Shown here: one piece after another, positions 51,437-62,614 of the stretch | Layout: every line of letters begins with the position of its first letter | Position numbering within the stretch: the first letter of the stretch is position 1 | NCBI GenBank assembly: GCA_000499405.2 | Contig: HG738136.1 | Location: forward strand, 124,001 to 188,000 | Origin: Onchocerca volvulus | Lineage: Eukaryota > Nematoda > Chromadorea > Rhabditida > Onchocercidae | Reading direction: 5' to 3' | DNA length: 64,000 nt | Translations under genes and position numbers: made by a program | The notes under the pieces: generated by a model | The model's database searches: none | What the model saw: the letters and a program-made list of their open reading frames with translations, nothing else | What the model was told of the DNA's origin: nothing

Positions 51437-53600
51437 ATTTATTGGTAATTTCATAAGTTATGAATTTTGTATAAGTAAAAAAATTTTGACTACCATTTAA
51501 TATTGCTAATTTGCTAATTTATCATTAATCAAATTATGTGCCTCTTTTTTCCTAAAAATTTGATATATTTATAATCCTATGAATGAAATGAAATTTGATT
51601 TACAATAAATTTTATTACGAATGATGAAAATCAATTTGGTTTTACAAAACCAATTAAGATCTCAGTTTATGTCCATATATTACTTCATTTTTCAAAAAAT
51701 TTTAAATGTTGATATACTTTTATCCATGATATAACTACATTTTCATTTACTTCCATTACTGTCTTTCAAATTCCTTTTACAAAATTATTCATTCGTACAG
51801 ATAGCTAATTTTCACTTTTTTTTTCATTATCTAAAAAAATAGAAAAGGTTTATTTTGCATTTTTTCATATTTGAATTCTTTAAATATCAAGTTTTAGCTG
51901 TAATTAATACTAATCATATTTACATATAATATAATTAAATTACAAGTAAAGTTTAATATTTAAATATTTCAGACATATATATATAGAGAGAGAGAGAAAG
52001 AGAGAGAGAGAGATGAAGGTATTCAAAGAAATCTTCAAAGAAAATTCATTTCATTTCAGTTCATTTCATCTTTGTAATTTTTATTTTTGTACAAAAATTT
52101 GCCGCTCTTTGTATTCCTTTTCTTCTAAAATGCCGATTTTTACCGCTTATTTGTTCGTTTTAATGTAATGATAGTTGTAAATTACCCATTTTTTCATTCC
52201 TTCCTTTTAAGTTGTTGTAAAATTTGATGAACTGATAAAAAGTAGCAGCTGAAAGAAAAGGACGAAAAGTTAATTTATCTGACCTTTTCTACGATCATTT
52301 CTTTGTTGCTTGCATATAAATACGCCAAAGTACTATTGTTTGATTAAAATTAGATGAAAAGATTGTCGAATTGAAAAGAAAAGAAAAAAAAAGAAGCAAT
52401 AATATTCTCGTATATTTTTCTTTTTATCAAATTCAAATAAAAAAAAAAAAGAAATTTCTTTTTCTACCGTAATTCAATATATTTCTTTTTTTTTTTTTTA
52501 CTTTAAATGATTCAACAATAACAACAAAAAATGATATATCAGATAAGAAAGATAAAAGGTGAGGTGCGGAGGTGGACGAAGTCAAGATAAGGGAATGTTA
52601 AAAGAAAAAAAATGACACGGAAAAATATGAAAGAAAATTGTGCCGCTGAAATATTCGAACAAATTACTTCATCAGTTGTCGGAAAGTTTTAACTTTTTGA
52701 TCGGCATTGTACATACTTCATCATTTTCAATTATTCGATGACAGTAATGCCGACAAATGCCAAGATTTAAATGGTTGTGATGAGGAAGAAAAATGAGCAA
52801 GTTACTGACTATGTTATACAATTACAAGTAATTGATAAAATGATGACAATTTTAAATTAGGAAATTATTTTTTTGTTGTTAAAAAAATTTTGTTTCAAAG
52901 GAAAGAGCAAAAAGAAGAATAAAAACTTTACCTGACTTTTGGATGAAAAAAGAAAAAAAAAAGAGCAAATTTATAATTCTTCAAAACTGGTATGCAAATG
53001 TTATTATTATTAAAGCACATTTTTTAACTGACAAAAATAATTTACTAATTAAAAAATATCACAAATAAGTTTGCGTTTTAATCTATTTTTAATTTTTGCC
53101 AAATTTAGTTTGCCAGCTGAATTATCGTCCTTTGAAGTATTTATTATTTCCAATTTATTTGATATGTATTTTCCTTTCATACTTGATAATTTTCATCGAA
53201 GATTTCGGTAAAATTTTCACAATTTTTTTTTTTTTTTTTTTTTTTTGAAATTTGCCATTAAAGGTAATTTATAAAAAAATTTTGTTTACCTATACGACAC
53301 GAAAAAAGAGTCAGAGAAAAAGAGAAATGAAATTTCAGTAAATAATAGATTAATGTATTTTGACTGACAAATATTGATAATATTTTGATATTATTATATA
53401 GAAAATTGTCGGTTAATTTAGAATATAAAAGAAGATTCTGTTTCAAAAAAAAAATTTAAATTTTGAAGTAGTTTTTGCAATTTTTAACCTATGACCCCCA
53501 CAGAGGCATAAAATATTGACATAGACTAGAAAAGTTAGTCTTCCAGTATTTCCATCATTCACTGGCTTACCTTTGTTTACCGTAGAATTTATGATGCAGA
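51435..53600. other. Gene-free AT-rich stretch with (GA)n
   Basis: Contains a (TA)(GA)n tract at 51977-52014, a purine-rich block near 52550-52640 and a 26-nt T run at 53221-53246. No exon was recognised. Confidence 0.5.
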
Positions 53601-53770
53601 TAGTGAATTGAAAGATTATTAGAAGTGATTACGGTGGCAGTGGATTGTCAGGCGCCAATCAGTCGCTGTCCTTCAAAAAGGACAAAAAAAAGAAACAATA
53701 AAACGAGAAACGATGTCACCAACAATTCATTTCCTCCACGCCCACAGTTTCCTTTACCTAAAACTATCAA
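53601..53770. other. GC-richer islet with exon-like sequence
   Basis: Compositionally distinct from its surroundings. On the plus strand an ATTATTAG acceptor at about 53622 is followed by SDYGGSGLSGANQSLSFKKD, then a Lys-rich end and a stop at about 53701. A second overlapping plus frame is open to 53816 and contains FPPRPQFPLPK. Either might be an alternative last exon of a neuronal-type gene whose other exons are outside; on the minus strand a consensus GTAAGC donor lies near 53570. No family assignment. Confidence 0.3.
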
Positions 53771-54030
53771 CAAACTGATGTCATCAACACCTTTATTACC
53801 TGTCTTATTTGCATAATATTTTTTACTCATGCATTAAATACATTTATATTTATATAAATTTGTAAATATTCATTATTTGATTTATTAAATTCAAATTAAA
53901 CTAAAAACTACCAGCTAACCGATGTCACCAACACCTTTATTACCTGTCTTATTTGCATATTATTTTTTGCCGATGCATTAAATATTTATATATTCGTAAA
54001 TATTCATTATTTGATTTATTAAATTCAAAT
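53757..54030. repeat. Tandem duplication, unit about 140 bp
   Basis: Copies 53775-53896 and 53920-54030 share long identical blocks (ACACCTTTATTACCTGTCTT, then ATTTGCATA, then TATTCATTATTTGATTTATT). Each copy carries an ATTTGCAT octamer, at 53807-53814 and 53951-53958. Confidence 0.85.
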
Positions 54031-57000
54031 CAAAACGAAAAAGAATTTCGAAAATTTCCAAAGAATATTCGCAGAAAAAAATTATTAAAGTATAAAAAAT
54101 ATGAAAAGTTTGAATAGTTAAAATATAAACTGCAAGTGCAAAATTATGTATGAATAATTAAAATAAAATAGAGAAAACAAAAATTTATTAAAATTCAAGT
54201 GATTTAAGCATAAACTAGAATAATGTATTATCGGAATAGAAATTAGCGTGGAATAAAATTATTAGGATTATGAATTAAAATAAAAAATTATTAGAATATG
54301 AAATATGAAAACTGAATTACAAATTCTAATCGATCCTCAATATATATATATATTTTTTTTTGTCCCTTTGTTATCTTCTTTAGAATTCTAACCTTTTGAA
54401 CATTTCTTCTTTTCTTTTTGACATTTATAAAATGTAAAGATTGAAAGGATAGAATTATTTGTAATTGATTGTATAATATTTCCCAATCAAGTGCTTGTGA
54501 AATAACAAACATTAAAAACTTTTCAAAAGGTTTTCTTTTTTTAGCTTCCCAATCTCTTCCTCTCTCTCTCTCTCTCTTTCATTTTTCCCATCACATAAAT
54601 TAATCTTTTCGAAGCAACTGTTAAAGTTTAATAAAATATTTGAAATCCATAAATATTACTATTGCTGCTGATGGGGCATATAGTATGTATGTTACATCGA
54701 AAATGTCAAAAAAAAAAAAAAAAGAAAATTAAATTGAACTAGGATGAAAGGAAAAAGTTGCAAAATCAAATTAAACTGAATGAAGTAAAGTATCAGATTA
54801 AAATGAATTAAAATATTGGATAAACTGATTTGAAAATTATCTGAATCTAACCTTAAAAAAAAAAAAAATCCCTTTATAAAGAAAAATAGTACCGGAATTA
54901 GAAACGAACTAAATTTAAACAAAATTAAACCAAACAAAAAATTTGCAGCAAATTCAAATTTAATCCACAAATAATTTAAAAATGATTTGCAATTGAAGCA
55001 TAATGAAAATTTTAACTAAATCACATTAATATCAAAACAGAGCAAAATCAATCTCCTTGATAATTAAAATAAGAAATCATTTTTTTTTGGAATTGTTTAC
55101 GGATTAAATTTATATTTTGAATTGTTCGGATTAAATTTGAACTTTTTAATTAAATAGTAAATCAATGTGATCAATCGATCGACCTAACTTAGAATAAATT
55201 AAATTTAATTAAAATGAAAAATTTGATATTTCACACTATTAATCGACGATGTTCGTTTTATCAAATATAAATTATAAGTATTATTTCATGGCAAATTTTC
55301 GCCTTATAATTATTTTGATTTCAATCATCAAAAATAATCCGACATATATGAATATGTATACTGCTGTTCAGTTCTCATGTTTTTCTCTTTTTCGATCGTT
55401 GGCTTTCCTTTTTTTCGTTTCTTTTTTTTTTTCCTTTCCAACCTCATTTTCGAATCCATTTTAAAAAGATCGTTTGATTGGCGCCGTCATGTCATCCACC
55501 TGTATTTTATGCTTTAGGCCTCTTTCCTTTTACCTTCCAACTCCCAAGAAAATTTGTCCTCATCTCTCCTTTAACTCTTTTTCTTCCGATTAAAATCATT
55601 TTTCCTCAAATATTCTACCGTATACTTAATCTTCGTGTCTTTTTTTTTCAAAACCAATTCGAAAAATTGCAAAAAAAAAGATGGGATTTTCTTCAAAAAT
55701 TTTTAAAAATGAAGTCAATAACAATTTTTGCCCTTTTTTTCCACCCGTAAATCTATTGATGACAGCGAAGAGGGAAGATTACGATATTATAATTTAATTT
55801 AAAGAATTTTTACAGATGATTGTAAAATGTGAAGTTTGGGAATTATTTTCTTCTTAAAAACTATGTATCTATCATTTTTAGTAATTATAAACAAATTATT
55901 TTTTAGTATTTAAATTTACCATATCTTATTTTTCCAGTCTCACTGTACAAAGTTTAAATGAAGAATTTTATTTAAATAGATTTAAGAATTTTATTTAAAT
56001 AGAGTGTTACAAATTTTTAAATATTTTGACATTTTCTATCATTTGTTATCAGATATTAAACCAACAAATTCAAATACATGTTTGCAAATTTTTACAATTC
56101 AACAGATTTTTTTTTTTCCTAGGTTATTTTTTTCTTTTTTTTGATTTCTTTTTGATTATTAACATTGGATCAACTATTTTTCAGATTAATCATACAAATG
56201 GCGCCGATATTGTCTGTTATAGATATTATTACTATTCGTATTATTATTATCCGCTATTTCTTTCGTAATGAGTAGAATTTAATTGCTGAACATTCACGGA
56301 TCATTGATTTTATTGTGTTCTTTTTCAAACTTTTTAGATTTTATCGAAAGTTTTACAACTTTCTGACATATAATAATCGATTAATATTTTGCCAAAACTT
56401 TTCAACATTTTTCCATTTTCCACTTCTAAAAAATTAAGTGTTGAATTACTGACAAATTTATTTGTAAATATAATTAAAAATAAATATACAAAATTTCTTA
56501 CAATTTTTCTCACCGTTTGTTTTTTTACTAACCTAAGTTTTAATTTTTCTTTGTTTCCCCGATTTTTTTTAAATTTTTTTTTTTTTTTTACTTAATTGTT
56601 AATGAAATCAAAAAATTCTAATTGACAAAAAAAAAATTGCTACAACTTTTGCTTTTGACTTTTGAACTTTCGAATAGTAAACTAGTAGTAAGAACATTAT
56701 TTTCGCTTCCTCATTACTTCCATTTATCAATTTACAGTTACATTTTAATCTTTCTTATCGAATGATTTATTTCAATTCGGGAAAAAAGTTTTCTAATTCA
56801 AATAAAAATTTTTTAATCCCTTCACTTCAAAAGTGTTTTTAAGTTTTCAATGCTTTTTTTTTTTTGAAAATATAAATGAATATAAAAACCGACGAGTAAG
56901 ACTAAATAACAATAATTAATTTGAGAAAATAATATTAGAAGCAAAATATCAATTTTTTTCCATTATTTGCTGCTTATTTATTTACTCGTTTATCAATTCA

Positions 57001-57870
57001 TTTATTCGATTACTGTAAGCATAAAAGTACTTTACTTGAAAGTTACACTTAATTGCATCTTGCATTTAAGAAAGTAATTCAATAATTACTAGTAAATTAA
57101 ATTAATTGCCTTCCATTAATTGGCTCCCAATTATAATTTTATAAAAATTGAGTGTATATAAATTTCGATACTCATTGATAACTTGATATTGTTGATAAAT
57201 TGTTGCTGATTTACAAGTTTTTGCCATTAAATAGCATTTAAAATACGTCAAGTTACACTTATTTAACTTACGCGAGGACAAATAAACGCTTGATATATTG
57301 TTAGTTCACGTAATTCTACCTGCCATTGTATTAAATATAATTATTCATTTCACGAAACTGCTTAAACTTTTATTTAATAATTGAATCTTTATTTTTTCTT
57401 TTTTTCAAAATTAAACTTTCCAACAGAAAATTTAACTTACCTGAAATAAACTTAATCTACAGTAATAACATGTAATCAGTATAAATGTCATTTTTTTTCT
57501 CCCAAAAATAATTTTGTCTTTCGCATAGAACAAAATCATCGAAATTATTAAGCAAAAAATGATAAATCTATGCTAAAAGTAATCTGAAATTGACATGCTT
57601 CAAATTGCAGGCTATCTTGAGCCTAGATTTAGGTTTGAAATAACCTGAAATTCATATTATCGTGCCGCGATTTATGATTAATATGATAAATATTATCGTG
57701 CAGTTTAATTCCATTAATATAATTCAAAAAATTTTGGTTGTTATTTATCATTGTTTTTATGGAATTTAAAATAATATGCATAAAACAATATTTTATTTGC
57801 ATAAATTGATATTTAACATGCAAATATAATTTTTATTAATTCATAATTCCAAAAATTCAATTCAAAATTC
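54031..57870. other. Gene-free, T-rich stretch
   Basis: Contains (TA) near 54339, a CT run at 54558-54577 and several poly(T) tracts. Plus-strand open frames (55249-55464, 55478-55750, 56026-56268, 56389-56595) are Phe/Ser/Leu translations of pyrimidine-rich DNA and show no motif. GGCGCC occurs near 55480 and 56202, rare for this composition. No gene was recognised. Confidence 0.5.
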
Positions 57871-57876
57871 ATAATT

Positions 57877-58308
57877 CGAATAAGTTAAATTTCCAATTTA
57901 AATGAAATTCGTCAATTCTCTGAAATTTCTTAAATTTTATTTTCCATGCATTAAGTATTGTTGTTCTAATGAATTTTAAGACATTCAATCAATCGGCAAT
58001 TTAAATAAGTCAAACCTCCAATTTAATTGATGTTTGTCATTTCCCTAAAATTTCGTAAATTTCATTTCCCAAGCATCAAATATTGTTCTAATGAATTTCA
58101 AAATATTTAATCGATGGGCAATTTAAATAAATCAAACTCTCAATCTAATTGGACTTTATCAATTCTCTGGAATTTCTTAAATTTCATTTCCCAAACATCA
58201 AGTATTGCTGTTCTGATGAACTTTAAAATATTTAATCATAGGCATTTTAAATATTTAAATAATTGAAATTTGTCAGTTCTATGAAATTTCTTCAATCCAA
58301 ACATCAAG
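57877..58308. repeat. Minisatellite, about 3.5 copies of a 123-bp unit
   Basis: Units start near 57877, 58001, 58124 and 58245 (partial). Shared words include GGCAATTTAAATAA, AAATTTCATTTCCCAA and ATGAATTT. Copies are diverged by point changes and small indels. Confidence 0.85.
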
Positions 58309-61300
58309 ATTACAAGATAATCAAACGGTATGGTATCACTTGAGTCCGTATAAAATACCAGATATGTACACAAGGAAGTACCATATTCAACGTATGTGGT
58401 CCTCAGTTCATTTTGCTCATTGTCTTGGAATGTAAATATGTTTATATATTGCCAAATAACTTATTTTTATATTTTCGTTGATAATGAAATATAATTTCAA
58501 CTCAAAATTTGAACTTAAAGAACAACTTGAAGTGTATTTCGAATTTGTCATTCCCTCATTATTTAATAAGTAATTAATTTCTTCTTGATCATTTTTTACT
58601 GTAATTAGTATTAGCATTTATTTTTCATTGTAAAAACTATTTTTGAATATTTGCAAAATATATTGCGTATTAAAAATATAAAATATAAATTCCTTATTAT
58701 TTCTCTTTTTTTGATTTTACAAATGGAGTCAAAAAAAAAATCTTTTTATATTTAATGCCATTTGAATTGCATTTTAGCTTATTTTCTTCTTAAATTTCCA
58801 ATTAAATTAGAATTAGAAATCAAAAAATTCCATTATACTGCAAATTAAATGCAAGTTGTTTAAAATATTTTTTACTAATGAAAATTTGATATTTATCTAT
58901 GATAACTATTAAAGCGATCGAAGAATCAACTAAAATGGAACAAGAAAAAAGATAAAAATAGAAAAAAAGTAAAAAAATTATAATTCGCTGAAAACATTGC
59001 TTATAATAATTATTAAGCAATAACTAATATTTAACATGAAGAAATCGTTCTATTAGTAAATTTTCGCATTCGTCTAGGAATTTTGACTTATTTATCAGTA
59101 ATAGTAATAGTAATAATGATAACAATAATAATAATGATAGACGAGAATTTTGAGTAAAAGATTTCCGATTAAACATTTCCGATTAACTATAACTCAGAAT
59201 GAATGTATGTAGTGCACAATTGGAGATGGCTTGAAATTATGATACGGATGAATTCTTCTCTTTTTAACGTCTGCTTCTTTGTTCCAATTTCATCAATTTC
59301 ACAGCAAAATATCGTCATCATCATTATCATCACCATCATTATCGTAATCGTCACCGTCATTGTCATTATCATCATTTTTTTCTTTTTATCTAAATACCTA
59401 TTTATCCTGTTCCCTTGATAGATTTCCAGAAAGGACAATAACTCCATTTTTTTGCGCTTTTTTCATTTTTTTCTTTTTTTTGATTCATCAAAGCATTTCA
59501 ACATATTTGTTACCATTCTTTCCTTTTTTTCTTCCCTTCTTCACTTCTCTTTTTTCCGTTTCTTTTTCCCATCCGTTACTAAGTTAATAGTCAAGTTTGA
59601 TTTATTTGAATAAATCAGAAACTGTGAGAACGTACTTTTCTCTTCTCTTCACTCTCTCTCTCTCTCTCTCATATTTTCAATCTTTCATCTCTCTCCCTTT
59701 TAAATTTATTATCAACAGCACTTACATAATATAAAAAGATAAATATATCGTATTTTTCTTCCTCTTCCCGTTCTTTCACTAGAATGTTGAATTATTATAT
59801 TTTTTTTTTTTGTTTTATATCTGAAAATGCAATCGATAATTTTTTTTCAAAATTTTTCCCTTGTTTTCATTCCTTTTTCTCTTTTTTTTTTTTCTTTCCT
59901 TCTTTTTTTGTACAAAAACGATACAAAGATGAGAGAAAAACTTTTTCTTTGCTACATGAAAATGACTGATTATTTTTAGTTATGAGATTATAACAAAACA
60001 GATATGCTTCATAGAATTTTAGCATTAATTCTAGACAAATATTTATTTACGTAATGAATTCTTGGCAAATGATTTTGAATAAAATTTATATATACAAAGT
60101 TGTTTATTATCTTCTCCTTTTACATAACTTCCAAAACCGTTTTTCAATATCTATTAAAAATATTAGTTGATATGACAAATCAATATTTCAATATATAATT
60201 CTTATTATATATTAAAAGTATTAACTCGGTACGATAAATTAACATTTCAGTATATATGTACGGTCAATTAATATTTTAGGTACATTAGTTCTGGGATAAT
60301 TTTAATTTCTCTTTTATTTTATTATTTCGATAAAAATTTTGCAAATTATCCTGGTACGGTAGTTGAAATATGGTAACACCGTATACGATACTTTCTTCAG
60401 TAATCGCATATTTCGAATTAAACTTTTATTTGACCTTTTTTTTTTTCATGTTAGCACTGTCTATATCAAGTACCACATAAGTAGAATTATTACACGAAGT
60501 ACCAATGCCTCCTAACAATATACTTCTTAGGAGATTATTTTATTGTTTACAAGTATTCCTGCTGTGTTGATGTATGTTATTTGCAAAATAGTAAATTTTT
60601 CCACAAAATTGTTGGATTTCATTTGAAATTCCCAGCTTAAAGCTTAATTTATGTTTAAATTTTTTTTTTTGAATAATAGATCAAACATATTAGTAGATTC
60701 TTACGAATTTGAAAAATTTTTATTTCATAATTAAATTCAATTATTTCTACTGTAGATTATAATTTTGATTCAAATTTTTTTAATGATCTTATGTAATTGA
60801 CGAGAATCTGAGTTAATTAAAGAATTACTGAACAGAAAATGATTGAATATGTTCTTTTTTAGGTTATTGTATAATTAAATAGCCCTTTATGATAGCCATT
60901 CATTTAATCGATTGAATGATTCTATGGTTGTTTACTGAAAAATCTCAGTTAAAACTGATCGATAAATTATTCTCTAAAAAATCGAATAATTTTGAAAGAG
61001 ATTTTTCCTTCTCTTAGATAAAACATAAAGTTCAACTGTTAAGTAGTCCTTATTTCTTTAAAAATTTTTCCTCAACTCTATCTTTTATCTTTTCTCCAAG
61101 ACAAAAATGTACCTAAATTACTATTTTATGCACTTCAATTAAAATTTGACCTTATTTTCTTTGACTTCCGAAAAGTATATTTCAAATTAAAATTTGACTT
61201 TACTTCCCCCCGAAAAATGTCCAAAGTATTATTTCATGAATTTCAAATTCGATGCACCGGTGGCGCATTGATATTTCATTTCAGTAGTACTTATTACTTA

Positions 61301-61339
61301 ATTCATATCTTTTCCTTCTCTTATTCATTTCATTCGTTT
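58309..61339. other. Gene-free stretch with simple repeats
   Basis: Contains (TAA)n-like sequence at 59099-59142, an ATC/ATT triplet tract at 59305-59377, a CT run at 59651-59671 and a strongly pyrimidine-rich block from 59440 to 59930. Open frames here are translations of these repeats. A short stem with CTCCTAA and TTAGGAG arms lies near 60508-60533. No gene was recognised. Confidence 0.5.
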
Positions 61340-61560
61340 TTATTTTAATAGAAATCAAAAGGTCGTAGTGGTTTGATCGAACCTTGAAGCTTAGCTTTTT
61401 CAGTAGAATACTGCTGCTGCTATTATCATTTTTGTTGTCATGCAAATTAGGCGCATATCTGTTGCAGATTATCCCTTCCCCTGCTCACCTCTGACCTTTC
61501 ACCCCGTCGCTATCGAATATTGCTCAATAATTTGTTCTATTCGAATGCTATGTGTAAATT
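61340..61560. promoter_or_regulatory. Candidate regulatory islet with POU octamer
   Basis: GC-richer block in AT-rich DNA without a long open frame. It has a perfect ATGCAAAT octamer (61440-61447), a TGACCTTT nuclear-receptor-like half site near 61492 and a CTGCTGCTGC run at 61411-61420. It lies about 1 kb upstream of the EF-hand-like exon, a reasonable place for an enhancer. This is pattern-based only. Confidence 0.3.
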
Positions 61561-62425
61561 TGAGAATAAATTAAAAATTGAGCATTGATTGGATATCGGA
61601 CACTGAATAAGATGAACAAAAGCAAGACAAAAAAAGTTATTTTCAGTATTTTGAATATAAGAAAAGAATATGCTATTTTCTCGGGAAAATCACCAATGAA
61701 TATTTAGATGTTAATTTAGTTTTTTTTTTTTATTTTTTTCGTATTTGAAATGATAAACATATTGGAAAAAAATTTTTAAATACAATGTATCTTTTTTCTG
61801 GTTTTTGATACAAAGAAGCAAGTTAAAAAAATGAAATTTGCAAAGTTTTGCATTCTAAAATTAATGAAATAATTAGAAAAAAACAATTTCCAATATTTCT
61901 TATGTTAACAAATTTTTATATTGAACAAAAATTTTGTAATATTTTCGCGGTCTTTGTCTTCTTAAAATAATAAGGAAAGGAAAAAGGAGGAAGAGGCAAT
62001 ATTATTTTAATTCTAATTTTTAAAATTGTATTTATATTTGGAATGTTTAAATTGATTATTTGGAAATTTCCCAAAAAAGCTCATAAATTTAATATTTTTT
62101 CCAACTGAATAAATGCCTTCATGAACAAATGACATTTGTAGTTTGTAACGATAAATCAATAATGCCTAATTTATCGAAAAAATGTTGAGCAAACGGACAA
62201 CTGTTTCAGTTTAGCATAGGATTGTTGGCTGATGAACAATCTTTGCTTATTTGTCGTGCATTTTTGATTTATTGGTTTAGCAATAGATAATATTTGTTAA
62301 GCATTTACAGTATTAGTTCGATTATTTCTGTGTATCAGTTGATGATAAGTTGAATAGCATAATTATCATGTGTATTTATATGAGAATATAGACCATATAT
62401 ATTTTGAATTTGCTACATATAATAA

Positions 62426-62475
62426 TCCTAACTTAGTAATTGATATATTATCCTAACTTAGTAATTGATATATTC
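62426..62475. repeat. 25-bp direct tandem repeat
   Basis: Two adjacent copies beginning TCCTAACTTAGTAATTGATA, identical except for the last base, just upstream of the exon at 62534. Confidence 0.9.
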
Positions 62476-62533
62476 AGTAATAAATATATAAATTATTGTG
62501 CTTTTTTCTCTTTTCTTGATTTCCAAATAACAG

Positions 62534-62614
62534 CAGTCTCTTCGCAAGTACTTGAATTGCTTTTTAACCAGGAAGAAATTGGAGAAGTATATAATACATT
62601 TGACAAAAATTCAA
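62534..62614 (+). CDS. Exon apparently opening an EF-hand protein
   Basis: After an AACAGCAG double acceptor, an exon of 81 nt with phase 1 at both ends reads VSSQVLELLFNQEEIGEVYN followed by TFDKNS and a GTAAAA donor. The sequence EEIGEVYNTFDKNS resembles the entering helix and first loop residues of an EF-hand (E-helix, FDK, then D-x-N-x-S), as in calmodulin, troponin C or related calcium sensors. Without splicing the frame continues five codons to a stop at 62628, but the loop would then lack its conserved Gly, which favours the splice. The preceding exon and the rest of the protein are not visible, so this rests on one half-motif. Confidence 0.45.

Noticed and set aside
59187..59447. Overlapping open frames of Ile/Val/Met repeats on both strands
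   Set aside because: They translate the ATC/ATT triplet repeat.
61361..61400. GGTTCGATC resembling a tRNA T-loop on the minus strand
   Set aside because: The flanking bases do not form a T-stem and no anticodon or acceptor stem is present.
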